The translations under genes and the position numbers were made by a program. 30,474 nucleotides of DNA from an uncultured Porphyromonas sp. (lineage in GTDB: Bacteria; Bacteroidota; Bacteroidia; Bacteroidales; Porphyromonadaceae), in the NCBI GenBank assembly GCA_900539155.1, contig UQBE01000025.1:1-30474 (forward strand). The letters are read 5' to 3'. The notes beneath the pieces are model-generated. The model saw nothing but the letters and a program-made list of their open reading frames with translations. It had not been told where the DNA came from and searched no databases. Shown here in pieces: positions 1-8,036 of this stretch (the stretch's first letter is position 1; every line of letters starts with the position of its first letter).

Positions 1-190
1 CGCTAGACACTCTCGAGCGTCCCTACAGGATTCAGTCACGGCTAGTGTCGTCAAGATCGTTCGACAACGGACGCCCTCCCGCTAGACACTCTCGAGCGTC
101 CCTACAGGATTCAGTCACGGCTAGTGTCGTCAAGGTCGTTCGACAACGGACGCCCTCCCACTAGACACTCTCGAGCGTCCCTACATTATC
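1..190. repeat. REP-like extragenic repeats, 79-bp tandem period
   Basis: About 2.4 tandem copies of a 79-bp unit; CTAGACACTCTCGAGCGTCC recurs at 3, 82 and 161. Each unit contains a palindrome end reading GCGTCCCTAC (the reverse complement of GTAGGGACGC), the linker CAGTCACGGCTAGTGTCGTC and the segment TCGTTCGACAACGGACGCC. The same units occur near 16363-16481. The window begins inside the array, so its true left edge is not visible. No gene is supported in 1-320. Confidence 0.85.
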
Positions 191-247
191 GTTGCCCGTC
201 AAGGGTTACCTCGGTCACTCCCTTCGCCCTCCCCAGGGAGTTCTCTT

Positions 248-278
248 TTTGGCATCTGCTTTCTTTTCGGTACTTTTG
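248..278 (+). promoter_or_regulatory. Bacteroidetes-type promoter of nadK
   Basis: TTTG at 248-251, a 19-base spacer and TACTTTTG at 271-278 match the Bacteroidetes sigma-ABfr pattern (-33 TTTG, -7 TAnnTTTG). The start codon of nadK lies about 40 bases downstream. Confidence 0.7.
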
Positions 279-303
279 TGGAGATGCAATCAAAGAGTTT
301 CTT

Positions 304-335
304 GATGGATAAGCATAGGGATGGATAAGCATAGG
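304..335 (+). repeat. 16-bp tandem duplication over the nadK start
   Basis: GATGGATAAGCATAGG occurs at 304-319 and again at 320-335. Both copies carry an ATG, but reading from the first (305) reaches TAA at 326, so only the second (321) opens nadK. The first copy makes an eight-codon-scale leader mini-ORF (ATG 305 to TAA 326-328) that overlaps the real start. Confidence 0.85.
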
Positions 336-1208
336 ATAGAGACGATAGCTGTGTACGGTAGTCACGCTACGATGCGTCTTACGGACGATGTGACGGCTCT
401 ACTGACGGCTCTGGCGGAGCGTGGCGTGGAGCTCTATATAGAGACTTCGCTGTGGGACGCGCTACAGTCGGCAGGTCTCTTGGAGCAGGAGCCTCATAGG
501 TCTCAGATGAAACCAGGCGGGGAGACTCCCTATGGGGACATTGCGCTGAGTCTCGGTGGCGATGGTACGCTGCTGAGAGCCGTTCACAAACTACGGGATG
601 TGGAGCTCCCGATATGGGCGATTAACTGTGGCCACCTGGGCTTTATGACAGAGATGGAACCACAGGAGGCTCTTCATCATCTTGACGAACTGCTCGCAGG
701 GGCGTATCATATAGAGACCCGCTCGCTGATAGATGTGAGTGTCGCTGGCAAGCATGTGGGCACGGCTCTCAATGACTTGGCCATTCAGAAGCGTGAGACT
801 GGCTCGATTATCAAGATACGTGTGGATCTGGACGGCGACTTACTGGCTGAGTACGCTGCCGATGGGCTAGTCGTGAGTACACCCTCGGGGTCTACCGCCT
901 ACGCCCTGAGCTTAGGTGGTCCTATCGTGACTCCTCAGTGTGAGACGCTCCTGCTAGTCCCGATAGCTCCTCACACACTGAATATGGCTCCGCTGATATT
1001 CCCCGATAGGAGTGTCCTGACGATGAGTGTCTCGTCTCTACACCCTACCTTCTCTATCGTAATAGATGGCAATCTGCGGGTCTACGACTGTGGCGTCGAG
1101 ATTGTGGCTCGTCGGAGCGACAAGAGAGCGCATCTGGTACGTCTCTCGACAAAGCCCTACGCACAGGTCATCCGTGAGAAACTCCTCTGGGGCCGTGATC
1201 TGAGATAG
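321..1208 (+). CDS. nadK: NAD kinase
   Basis: Cytoplasmic enzyme that phosphorylates NAD to NADP using ATP or polyphosphate. The 295-residue product has the family length and the diagnostic motifs: GGDGT at residues 79-83 (nucleotide and phosphate binding), the NCGHLGF block at 102-108, NDLAIQK at 151-157, and the long conserved block around DGLVVSTPSGSTAYA at 181-195. The start at 321 is chosen because the upstream ATG at 305 is out of frame. It stands alone behind its own promoter at 248-278, with the repeat field upstream and a tRNA transcription unit downstream. Recognition is by motifs; I am confident of the family. Confidence 0.95.
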   Translation: MDKHRIETIAVYGSHATMRLTDDVTALLTALAERGVELYIETSLWDALQSAGLLEQEPHRSQMKPGGETPYGDIALSLGGDGTLLRAVHKLRDVELPIWAINCGHLGFMTEMEPQEALHHLDELLAGAYHIETRSLIDVSVAGKHVGTALNDLAIQKRETGSIIKIRVDLDGDLLAEYAADGLVVSTPSGSTAYALSLGGPIVTPQCETLLLVPIAPHTLNMAPLIFPDRSVLTMSVSSLHPTFSIVIDGNLRVYDCGVEIVARRSDKRAHLVRLSTKPYAQVIREKLLWGRDLR

Positions 1209-1315
1209 AGAAGTTGGCTGCTGGATATTTAGCTGCAAAAGGCTGTATAGCAGGTCATTTGGGGGTGATTCATCCTCTCTGGAGGTATGCTTGAATAAAA
1301 TTCTTTGCATTAATC

Positions 1316-1347
1316 TTTGGTCAGTCCAAAAAAAAGTATTACCTTTG
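1316..1347 (+). promoter_or_regulatory. Promoter of the tRNA-Glu / rpsT unit
   Basis: TTTG at 1316-1319, a 20-base spacer containing an A-run, and TACCTTTG at 1340-1347 form a near-ideal Bacteroidetes promoter 52 bases before tRNA-Glu(CTC). No further promoter was seen before rpsT, so both tRNAs and rpsT may be one transcript ending at the terminator 2073-2115. Confidence 0.75.
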
Positions 1348-1399
1348 CATCACAATTGCCCGAGAGACGAACTTCTCGGACGCGCGAGCGGTAGCAACT

Positions 1400-1471
1400 G
1401 GCCCTTTCGTCTAACGGTTAGGACGTCAGATTCTCATTCTGAAAATAGGGGTTCGATTCCCCTAGGGGCTA
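1400..1471 (+). tRNA. tRNA-Glu (anticodon CTC)
   Basis: A 72-nt cloverleaf. Acceptor strands GGCCCTT and AGGGGCT pair with G-U wobbles, the anticodon stem TCAGA/TCTGA encloses the loop TTCTCAT giving anticodon CTC at 1433-1435, and the T arm is AGGGG-TTCGATT-CCCCT. The discriminator base is A at 1471 and CCA is not encoded. Confidence 0.93.
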
Positions 1472-1568
1472 CTAAGCACATAATATATACTTAAAGAGTA
1501 GATGTATCGCGTTCTCGCTAGTCGAGATGGGTATATCGCAGTATATTCAGTAATCAAGTACCACAAGA

Positions 1569-1820
1569 ATGGCAAATCATAAATCAACGCAGAAGAGAGT
1601 TCGTCAGAGTGCCACTCGTCGTCTCCGCAATCGCTATGCGAGCAAGACGTCGCGTACGATGGTCAAGCAGTTCCGCGCGACGACTGACCGTCAGGAAGCG
1701 GAGCAGGCTTTGCCTAAGCTATACTCTACGCTCGATCGCCTGGCACGCAAGAACATCATCCATCGCAATAAGGCTGCTAATCTGAAGTCTAAGATGGCTC
1801 TTCGCCTCAAAACTCTCTAG
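1569..1820 (+). CDS. rpsT: 30S ribosomal protein S20 (bS20)
   Basis: An 83-residue, very basic protein that binds 16S rRNA in the small subunit body. The N-terminus MANHKSTQKRVRQSATRR and the later KNIIHRNKAANLKSKMA segment are typical of S20 (usual length 82-90 residues). It lies between two tRNA-Glu genes, 97 bases after the first and 82 bases before the second. No separate promoter or strong Shine-Dalgarno sequence is visible, so transcription from the tRNA promoter at 1316-1347 is the simplest reading. Confidence 0.96.
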   Translation: MANHKSTQKRVRQSATRRLRNRYASKTSRTMVKQFRATTDRQEAEQALPKLYSTLDRLARKNIIHRNKAANLKSKMALRLKTL

Positions 1821-1902
1821 TCTATTACGACGTACCACCGCAAGACTATATCAGTTAGCTGAGGACACACATACTATAATTAAGGATGCTGGCGTGCGAT
1901 TT

Positions 1903-1974
1903 GGCCCTTTCGTCTATCGGTTAGGACGCCAGGTTTTCATCCTGGAAAGAGGGGTTCGACTCCCCTAGGGGCTA
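1903..1974 (+). tRNA. tRNA-Glu (anticodon TTC)
   Basis: A 72-nt cloverleaf nearly identical to the CTC copy: acceptor GGCCCTT/AGGGGCT, anticodon stem CCAGG/CCTGG around the loop TTTTCAT with anticodon TTC at 1936-1938, T arm AGGGG-TTCGACT-CCCCT, discriminator A at 1974, CCA not encoded. The two genes supply both glutamate isoacceptors and flank rpsT. Confidence 0.93.
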
Positions 1975-2072
1975 CTAATCCGAGTGCCTCGCCAGCTACC
2001 TTTCTTTCCTCTAGTTACCTATCAGTAGCGCAAGGCTGACAGATATTGCGAGCATACATCAGAAATAATATG

Positions 2073-2115
2073 AGGAGTGTTCTTGGATGAAGTCGAGAGC
2101 GCTCCTTTTCTTTTT
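2073..2115 (+). terminator. Rho-independent terminator after tRNA-Glu(TTC)
   Basis: AGGAGTGTTCT at 2073-2083 pairs with AGAGCGCTCCT at 2096-2106 (11 bp with two G-U pairs), loop of 12, followed by TTTTCTTTTT up to 2115. It closes the tRNA-rpsT-tRNA unit. Confidence 0.8.
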
Positions 2116-2153
2116 GAAAGCGTGTGTGGACGGAGGATGTGGCGCACTTTGCG

Positions 2154-2161
2154 TATCTTTG
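2154..2161 (+). promoter_or_regulatory. Probable -7 element upstream of the HU gene
   Basis: TATCTTTG fits the TAnnTTTG consensus 69 bases before the HU start. No TTTG is found at the usual distance upstream, so only the -7 box is supported. Confidence 0.45.
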
Positions 2162-2230
2162 TCCAGACAAATAGGTGTGACCCAGCACCCATCACCGGAA
2201 ATCATTACATAGACCCACGACTAAGAATAC

Positions 2231-2503
2231 ATGACTAAAGCAGAAGTTGTAAAGAGCATCGCCGAGACGACGGGCATAGACCGACAGGAGGTCTTGCAGG
2301 TCGTAGAGGCTTTTATGGATACTGTGAAAAATGCTATGAGCCAGGGGGAGAACGTCTACCTACGTGGCTTCGGTAGCTTCGTCGTTAAGGAGCGCGCAGA
2401 GAAGACCGCTCGCAACATATCCAAGCAGACGACCATCATCGTACCCGCTCACAAGGTGCCCACTTTCAAGCCCTCCAAGGCTTTCACAGCCATAATTAAG
2501 TAA
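2231..2503 (+). CDS. HU family DNA-binding protein
   Basis: A 90-residue histone-like protein that forms dimers and bends DNA in the nucleoid. The sequence begins MTKAEVVKSIAETTGI and has the helical dimerisation half (about 1-40), the GFGSF turn at 46-50 and the beta-arm region with RNISKQT and an intercalating proline segment (VPAHKVPTFKPS), ending as HU/IHF proteins usually do. It precedes a tiny basic ribosomal-type ORF and rng; the HU - small basic protein - RNase G order is one I associate with Bacteroidales genomes. HU versus IHF-like cannot be decided further from sequence alone. Confidence 0.95.
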   Translation: MTKAEVVKSIAETTGIDRQEVLQVVEAFMDTVKNAMSQGENVYLRGFGSFVVKERAEKTARNISKQTTIIVPAHKVPTFKPSKAFTAIIK

Positions 2504-2640
2504 TCCAGCCAAGACGACAGAGCTGCCTAGTCGTTGGCGCATCCGCAGTAGGAGCACTCCTTGAGAGAGTGTCAGACGCCTCCGAACTACAGTGAGCTAG
2601 AGACTTGGACTCAGTATAGACTAATCCTAAAGAAGTAATT

Positions 2641-2730
2641 ATGCCAAACGGTAAGAAGCACAAGCGTCGCAAGATGTCGACGCACAAGCGTAAGAAGAGA
2701 CTACGTAAGAATCGTCATAAGAAGAAGTAG
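2641..2730 (+). CDS. 29-residue AURKAIP1/COX24-type (mS38/bS22-like) protein
   Basis: ATG at 2641 to TAG at 2728-2730 encodes MPNGKKHKRRKM followed by STHKRKKRLRKNRHKKK, 29 residues of which more than half are Lys, Arg or His. This composition and the K-R-x-R-K-x-R pattern match the short AURKAIP1/COX24 domain found in mitochondrial mS38 and in the mycobacterial small-subunit protein bS22, which sit near the decoding centre of the small subunit. It lies between HU (137 bases upstream) and rng. A role as a minor 30S protein is inferred from family resemblance; the ORF is too short for many gene finders and is easily missed. Confidence 0.8.
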   Translation: MPNGKKHKRRKMSTHKRKKRLRKNRHKKK

Positions 2731-3314
2731 TCGGAGGGAGGACCTCCCGCAGGTCTCCTCTGCGAGCCTATAGAGTGACATAGTCGTCTCACTAGGCTCA
2801 CTACGTCTAGAATGCCATCCATCGAGATGGTCATCTATATGGACGAGAGATACAGATGAAGTAGGCCGTCATGATTAGCCTCTCATGAGTGGGAGGCTAG
2901 TCATGGGTGGCTTCGTCGTATAGCTACACGTCCTACTCGAGACTACTGGTTCGCCCAGCAGGCTCCCCCCACGGGAGTAGTCTTACATAGCCACAGCTGG
3001 AGGTTGTCGCATTCGGACAATAGGCTCCATAGGCACAAAGACTACCGCCCGACATGTAGACCGCCCCTCTATCTATAGGAGACTGTTGCCACAGTCAGCA
3101 GGCTCATAGGCACGCATCTGCGACCGCCTACGGATACAGATAGAGACCCGCTACCCAGACGTAGAGGTGTAGCGATGAGGTACTCCCAGACTTCGTCTAG
3201 GCTCGTCAGTGCAGCGGCACGATGTGGCGTAGCGATGGCAGGAGATAAGAGGTGGGTCATACTATACCTCTACACGTTTCCAATCTATTTAATGCACAGA
3301 TTATTTGAGACACC
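2731..3314 (+). promoter_or_regulatory. Long untranslated leader before rng
   Basis: These 584 bases hold no convincing gene; a 63-codon ORF on the opposite strand (3069-3260) has no recognisable features. Visible structure includes a G-bulged hairpin around 2734-2757 and a strong hairpin at 2871-2904. If transcribed with the upstream gene or from an internal promoter, it would be a long 5' leader for rng. RNase E mRNA in enteric bacteria is autoregulated through a long leader; an equivalent role here is inference. Confidence 0.4.
2871..2904 (+). other. Strong hairpin in the rng leader
   Basis: ATGATTAGCCTC (2871-2882) pairs with GAGGCTAGTCAT (2893-2904) over 12 positions with a single T-G wobble and a 10-base loop. 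No T-run follows, so it is not a standard terminator. Confidence 0.65.
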
Positions 3315-4889
3315 GTGAATAGTGAACTAATCATCGACGTAAAGCCCAAGGAGGTGTCTATGGCAGTGCTTGAGGATGGCGAGCTCGTAGAGCTACAGAC
3401 GGAGAATAAGAATATCCGCTATGCCGTCGGAGACATACTGCTTGGCGAGGTGGACAATGTAGTCCGAGGCAATAATGCAGCCTTCGTCAACATAGGCCCG
3501 ATGAAAAACGGCTTTCTCCACTACAATGATCTAGGCAAAGTGTTTGGAGCGACCACCCACTTATTAGAAGAGATAGCGACAAAAAAGAAGGTACCCCCCA
3601 TTGACAAAGTCAAAGAAGGGGAGCCTCTCCCGAAAGATGGCAACATCATCAACTCCGGTCTTAAGAAAGGCGACAAAATCCTCGTGAAGGTCACCCGCGA
3701 AGCCTTCGGAACTAAGGGACCGAGTCTCTCCGCAGAGCTATCGATAGCTGGACGCTTTCTGGTATTAGTGCCTTTTAGCAATCAGGTAGCAATCTCGAGT
3801 GAGATACGATCTACCGAGGAGCGCACAAGGCTCAAGACCATCGTCCAGAGCGTCATCAAGAGTGGCTATGGAGCGATCATCAGAACTCAAGCCGCAGGTA
3901 AGAAGACCCAAGAGCTAGTCGAGGAGATGACCGACCTGATAGACCGCTTTGAGACTAGTATCAAGAAGCTGCTCCGAGGCAAGGCTCCCATGCAAATCTA
4001 TGAGGAGCGTAGTCGAGCCATCAATCTAATCCGAGACTCCTACAACAAGAGCTTCACCAAAATTATAGTCAACGACCAAGACTATTATAAGGAGCTCCGA
4101 GGATATGTAGCCGATATAGACCCGGGCAGAGAACAAATCGTGACACTCTACGAGGATGATGGCAAGCGTCCACTGTTTGACGCCTGTGGTGTGACAAAAC
4201 AAAAGAAGACTCTCTTCGGGCGTAAGGTCACACTGCGCAATGGTGCCAACATTATCATCGAGCAGACGGAGGCGATGCACGTCATAGATGTGAATAGTAG
4301 CAAGAAGGCGCGCCGCACCTCAGGACAAGAGGAGACAGCCTTTGATGTCAATATGGCTGTCGCAGACCTCATAGCACGTCAGATACGTCTGAGAGATTTG
4401 GGAGGGATTATTGTGATAGACTTCATCGATATGAATGAGGCTGCGCACAATAAGGAGCTCTATGAGCATATGGTACAGCTTATGTCCAGTGATAGGGCCA
4501 CACACAAGATACTTCCTCTGAGCAAGTTTGGGCTCATGCAGATTACTAGACAGCGAGTCCGTCAGGCTACCATCATACCTACCGAGGAGACCTGCCCCAC
4601 CTGTCAGGGTACGGGTAAGATTAAGACCTCCATTACCTTTATGGACGACCTCGAGGAGATCATCGCGCAGCTCACCACAGGAGACAAGCCAGTGCGCAAC
4701 TTCACCATGCACCTGCATCCCTACGTGGTCGCTTATATCAAGAAGGCTCCTCTCCTAGGCTCCTCTCTCTTTACTAAGTGGAAGAAGAAATACTCCAAAA
4801 ACATCAAGCTAATTGAGGATCAAGATGTAGCACTCCTAGACTACAGAATTTATGACAAGGATCATAACCTTCTGAAGCTAGACAAGTGA
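3315..4889 (+). CDS. rng: Ribonuclease G (RNase E/G family)
   Basis: Endoribonuclease acting on 5'-monophosphorylated single-stranded RNA in rRNA maturation and mRNA decay. The 524 residues match RNase G length, without the long C-terminal scaffold of enteric RNase E. In order: S1 RNA-binding domain (about 38-135), 5' sensor and RNase-H-like region, the metal-binding aspartates D325 in the DVNSS motif and D369 in the VIDFIDM motif, and the zinc-link CPTC at 427-430. The start is GTG at 3315 (MNSELIIDV), chosen because it gives the usual N-terminus just before the S1 domain. Upstream lies a long leader; downstream is a rho-independent terminator at 4942-4985. A cafA/rng call is secure; its substrate range here is not known. 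Confidence 0.95.
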   Translation: MNSELIIDVKPKEVSMAVLEDGELVELQTENKNIRYAVGDILLGEVDNVVRGNNAAFVNIGPMKNGFLHYNDLGKVFGATTHLLEEIATKKKVPPIDKVKEGEPLPKDGNIINSGLKKGDKILVKVTREAFGTKGPSLSAELSIAGRFLVLVPFSNQVAISSEIRSTEERTRLKTIVQSVIKSGYGAIIRTQAAGKKTQELVEEMTDLIDRFETSIKKLLRGKAPMQIYEERSRAINLIRDSYNKSFTKIIVNDQDYYKELRGYVADIDPGREQIVTLYEDDGKRPLFDACGVTKQKKTLFGRKVTLRNGANIIIEQTEAMHVIDVNSSKKARRTSGQEETAFDVNMAVADLIARQIRLRDLGGIIVIDFIDMNEAAHNKELYEHMVQLMSSDRATHKILPLSKFGLMQITRQRVRQATIIPTEETCPTCQGTGKIKTSITFMDDLEEIIAQLTTGDKPVRNFTMHLHPYVVAYIKKAPLLGSSLFTKWKKKYSKNIKLIEDQDVALLDYRIYDKDHNLLKLDK

Positions 4890-4941
4890 CAGTGAGCTAG
4901 CCCTCACGCCACCGTGAGTAGCTCCGACAGATCAAGGAAGA

Positions 4942-4985
4942 GTCCCCACACGAGCCATCGAGCTCCTCGTGGGGACTTTTTTTTT
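4942..4985 (+). terminator. Rho-independent terminator of rng
   Basis: GTCCCCAC (4942-4949) pairs with GTGGGGAC (4969-4976), with further GAG/CTC pairing inside, followed by a run of nine T from 4977. Confidence 0.85.
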
Positions 4986-5021
4986 GAGACGGTTGCAAAA
5001 GTCAATAGTCTCATAATATAA

Positions 5022-5092
5022 TATAGAGTCCCCTAAAGGTTATAGAGTCCCCTAGAGGTAAGAGCCGTGCTCAGGACCACTAGGGGACTCTA
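5022..5092. repeat. Direct and inverted copies of TAGAGTCCCCTAG
   Basis: The segment TATAGAGTCCCCTA(A/G)AGGT occurs twice in tandem, then its inverted copy: TAGAGTCCCCTAG at 5043-5055 pairs perfectly with CTAGGGGACTCTA at 5080-5092 (13 bp, 24-base loop). It lacks a T-run and differs in sequence from the GTAG repeats that follow. Confidence 0.75.
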
Positions 5093-5732
5093 TTACGTGT
5101 AGCGATATGTAGGGCGACGTGGGGAGACGCACGCACTATGACTCGATACTAGCCGTGACTGCGCCGTGTAGGGACGCACGAGAGTATCTAGCCAGAGGGC
5201 GTCCGTTCCCGTTAAAACCATGTATCTAGCCGGAGGGCGTCCGTCCCCGTTAAAGTGAAACGTCGAACGACCTTGACGATAATAGCCGTGACTGAATCCT
5301 GTAGGGACGCTCGGTCTGAGCGTCCGTCCGACTCGACAATAGCCGTGACTGCGCCGTGTAGGGACGCACGAGAGTATCTAGCCAGAGAGCGTCCGTCCCC
5401 GTTAATACCATGTATCTAGCCAGAGGGCGTCCGTCCCCGTTAATACCATGTATCTAGCCGGAGGGCGTCCGTTGTCGAACGACCTTGACGATAATAGCCG
5501 TGACTGAATCCTGTAGGGACGCTCGGTCTGAGCGTCCGTCCCCGTTAAAGTGAAACGTCGAACGACCTTGACGATAATAGCCGTGACTGAATCCTGTAGG
5601 GACGCACGGTCTGTGCGTCCGTCCCCGTTAAAACCATGTATCTAGCCGGAGGGCGTCCGTCCCCGTTAAAACCATGTATCTAGCCAGAGGGCGTCCGTCC
5701 CTCCGACTCGACAATAGCCGTGACTGAATCCT

Positions 5733-5823
5733 GTAGGGACGCACGGTCTGTGCGTCCGTCCCCGTTAAAGTGAAACGTCGTCAAGATCGTTCGACAACGG
5801 ACGCTCAGACCGAGCGTCCCTAC
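5733..5823. repeat. 91-bp GTAG...CTAC cassette, linker type 2, copy 1
   Basis: A complete inverted pair: forward hairpin with the GCAC/GTGC stem, a linker containing GTTAAAGTGAAACGTCGTC and ATCGTTCGACAACG, then a reverse hairpin with the GCTC/GAGC stem ending CTAC. It reads identical to the cassette at 6091-6181. Confidence 0.85.
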
Positions 5824-6090
5824 AGGGCGACGTGGAGGGAGGGCGTCCGTCCCCGTTAAAACCACGATGCTGTAACTTTTGACACGACGGACGCACAGAG
5901 ACGAATCCTGTAGGGACGCACGAGAGTATCTAGCCAGAGAGCGTCCGTCCCCGTTAAAACCACGATGCTGTAACTTTTGATACAACGGACGCACAGAGAC
6001 GAATCCTGTAGGGACGCTCGGTCTGAGCGTCCGTCCCCGTTAAAGTGAAACGTCGAACGATCTTGACGAGACTAGCCGTGACTGAATCCT

Positions 6091-6181
6091 GTAGGGACGC
6101 ACGGTCTGTGCGTCCGTCCCCGTTAAAGTGAAACGTCGTCAAGATCGTTCGACAACGGACGCTCAGACCGAGCGTCCCTAC
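6091..6181. repeat. 91-bp GTAG...CTAC cassette, linker type 2, copy 2
   Basis: Same structure and same sequence as the cassette at 5733-5823, 358 bp away in direct orientation. Confidence 0.85.
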
Positions 6182-6413
6182 AGGACGACGTGGAGGGAGG
6201 GTGTCCGTCCCCGTTAAAAACCACGATGCTGTAACTTTTGATACAACGGACGCACTCCCACTAGGCACTCCCGAGCGTCCCTACAGGGCGACGTAACGGA
6301 TTACCTCCGATACCTCCAATCGCCAACCACTAAAAGCCAACAACCAACTCAAAAATAACGACTTTGTTAAAAGAAATACCGATTTTGCAAACAACCGTTT
6401 CAATAAATGTTTA

Positions 6414-6421
6414 TACCTTTG
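6414..6421 (+). promoter_or_regulatory. Probable -7 element of the pilus operon
   Basis: TACCTTTG lies 34 bases before the first pilus gene. The nearest TTTG upstream (6384-6387) is 26 bases away, longer than usual, so only the -7 box is well supported. Confidence 0.5.
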
Positions 6422-6455
6422 CCCTTGAAAGTGTACATAAGACCCATATAAAACT

Positions 6456-7811
6456 ATGCGATCACGCATTCATAACATAGTCTTACTCGCTAGCATGCTA
6501 CTCACCATCGTAGCAATCACTAGCTGTAACAACTCTCCCGAGGAGAGCGATCAGGAGCTGACACTCCTCATCAAGCTATCACCTAAACAACCATTCCGCG
6601 CCATCGAAGAGCATGCCAATCAGAACGCCTACGAGGTAGGCGACTTCCAGACCATCACCCTCTTCTTCTACGACGCCCAGGACAACCCCACCGAGCCGTA
6701 CCGTGTCGAGCTCAAGAAAGAAGCCGACATCAAGAAAGCTATGAGTGACGAGGGCTACGAGATTAAGGTGCGCCAGGCTGTCAGCAAAGTCTCTGCCGTC
6801 GCTGGATATCCAGGTGTCTGGAAAGCTACAGACCTAGATAAGGTAACCATCGACAAGCTGCAGGAGCTCAATGGTGCCGAAGCCCAGAAGGATGGCTTCC
6901 TATATAAGGTACCCTACGTAGCTCCTATGACCGAGATAGTGCCTGACCAAGCCAATGCCGAGCGACTTGTCGTCACCCTCCAGCCGGTCCCCAACGTAGC
7001 ACGTCTAGAAATCTCGGGCAATATAGAGGTACCTACAGAGTCGCAGGAGAGCACTGTCCAGTGGATCATCAAAAACAAGATGAAGAGCTACACTGATGAT
7101 CAGACCGAGTACTCTTGGCTTCCCACTCCAGAGGACCTCATGCTGCGCTCCATCTCGGATGTCACCATCCGAGGCATCTATGTCAATAATTATAAGGAGA
7201 AACCCAATGTCGCCAATGACAAGCGCACACGCCTGACTGATGAGGACTGGAAAAACGGTGAGTGGACTGGACACAACGCCAAGATGCACACCCTCTTTGA
7301 CGCACTGGACGGAGCCAATCCGTACAGTAAGGTGATGACCGCCGGCAAGGTAGACGCTTATCAGATCTACCCTGGCGGCACTACAGCTGACAAGGCCGAG
7401 GCACTAGACCACATCATCGTAGCGGTTGACTACAAAGTGCACGTCAAGGTAGGACACTTTAATTATAAGGTGTACAACGCTACCGCGAAGAAAGATGTAT
7501 ACGCCTGCACCAGTGTAGAGGATCGAGGCGTGCAGACGAAGACGCGCTTCATCACCATACGTAAGTTCCTCGTCACCGACGACGAGTCGCTCGTCTCCTT
7601 TGACGCGGGCAAGATATACCGCATCAACCTGAAGGACCTCAGTCCGCTCTTCTCGACAAATACCAACCCAGGTATCAAGGGTACGGAGGATATCAAGGTG
7701 ATAGCGCCACGTCCCGAGCGCACCGACGAGCGTCCCGAGGAGGAGACCAACACAATCCCCGTATCCGTCGTCGACTGGACACACATCAACATCAACACCG
7801 AGCTAGACTAA
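6456..7811 (+). CDS. Fimbrilin-family lipoprotein (type V pilin, FimA/Mfa1-like), first paralogue
   Basis: Predicted pilus subunit. Residues 1-23 form a lipoprotein signal peptide with Cys24 after ITS. Type V pilins are lipidated, exported to the outer surface, trimmed by an arginine-specific protease and polymerised by donation of a C-terminal strand. A candidate trimming site is Arg48 in PFRAIE; the equivalent site in the next gene reads QLRAVE. Shared landmarks with that paralogue are VPNVARLEISG, the YVNNY segment, the LDHII strand, AGKIYRINL and a C-terminal VVDWTHINI strand. It is the first gene behind a -7 element and is 225 bases from its paralogue, with a repeat cassette between. Codon use is less biased than in the next gene, suggesting lower expression. 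It may be an accessory or alternative major subunit. Confidence 0.8.
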   Translation: MRSRIHNIVLLASMLLTIVAITSCNNSPEESDQELTLLIKLSPKQPFRAIEEHANQNAYEVGDFQTITLFFYDAQDNPTEPYRVELKKEADIKKAMSDEGYEIKVRQAVSKVSAVAGYPGVWKATDLDKVTIDKLQELNGAEAQKDGFLYKVPYVAPMTEIVPDQANAERLVVTLQPVPNVARLEISGNIEVPTESQESTVQWIIKNKMKSYTDDQTEYSWLPTPEDLMLRSISDVTIRGIYVNNYKEKPNVANDKRTRLTDEDWKNGEWTGHNAKMHTLFDALDGANPYSKVMTAGKVDAYQIYPGGTTADKAEALDHIIVAVDYKVHVKVGHFNYKVYNATAKKDVYACTSVEDRGVQTKTRFITIRKFLVTDDESLVSFDAGKIYRINLKDLSPLFSTNTNPGIKGTEDIKVIAPRPERTDERPEEETNTIPVSVVDWTHININTELD

Positions 7812-7851
7812 ACACAAAGACCCAAACGAAGAACGAGACGAATAACGAAAT

Positions 7852-7969
7852 GTAGGGACGCCCTCCCCCACGTCGCCCTGTAGGGACGCTCGGTCTGAGC
7901 GTCCGTTGTATCAAAGGTTACAGCGTCGTGGTTTTAACGGGGACGGACGCTCAGGCCGAGCGTCCCTGC
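7852..7969. repeat. REP-like repeats between the two fimbrilin genes, with a 90-bp cassette
   Basis: A partial head at 7852 is followed by a full cassette at 7880-7969: forward hairpin with the GCTC/GAGC stem, linker type 1 (TCAAAGGTTACAGCGTCGTGG), reverse hairpin ending CTGC instead of CTAC. It is 90 bp, like the cassettes at 16274-16363 and 24656-24745, but slightly diverged from them. Confidence 0.85.
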
Positions 7970-8036
7970 AGGACTCTTTTTCCCAACCAGACAATAACCA
8001 AACAGTATATTCACTTTTAATCAACTAAAAAACTTT

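Larger units (their letters stand above)
5109..6290. repeat. REP-like repeat field between rng and the pilus operon
   Basis: About 1.2 kb made almost wholly of GTAG-headed palindromes and their linkers. Forward heads (GTAGGGACGC) are at 5168, 5301, 5358, 5513, 5596, 5733, 5910, 6008 and 6091; reverse ends (GCGTCCCTAC) finish at 5823, 6181 and 6284. Stems vary as GCAC/GTGC and GCTC/GAGC. Half-units beginning GTATCTAGCC repeat with a 38-bp period at 5374, 5412, 5450 and again at 5638, 5676. ORFs read through this field are translations of repeats and are not genes. Confidence 0.9.

Noticed and set aside
3069..3260. 63-codon minus-strand ORF in the rng leader
   Set aside because: No start context or family resemblance; treated as chance.
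4320..4718. 132-codon minus-strand ORF
   Set aside because: It is a shadow of the rng coding sequence.
5680..6268. Two overlapping 104-codon minus-strand ORFs
   Set aside because: They fall wholly within the repeat field and their peptides repeat the same segments.
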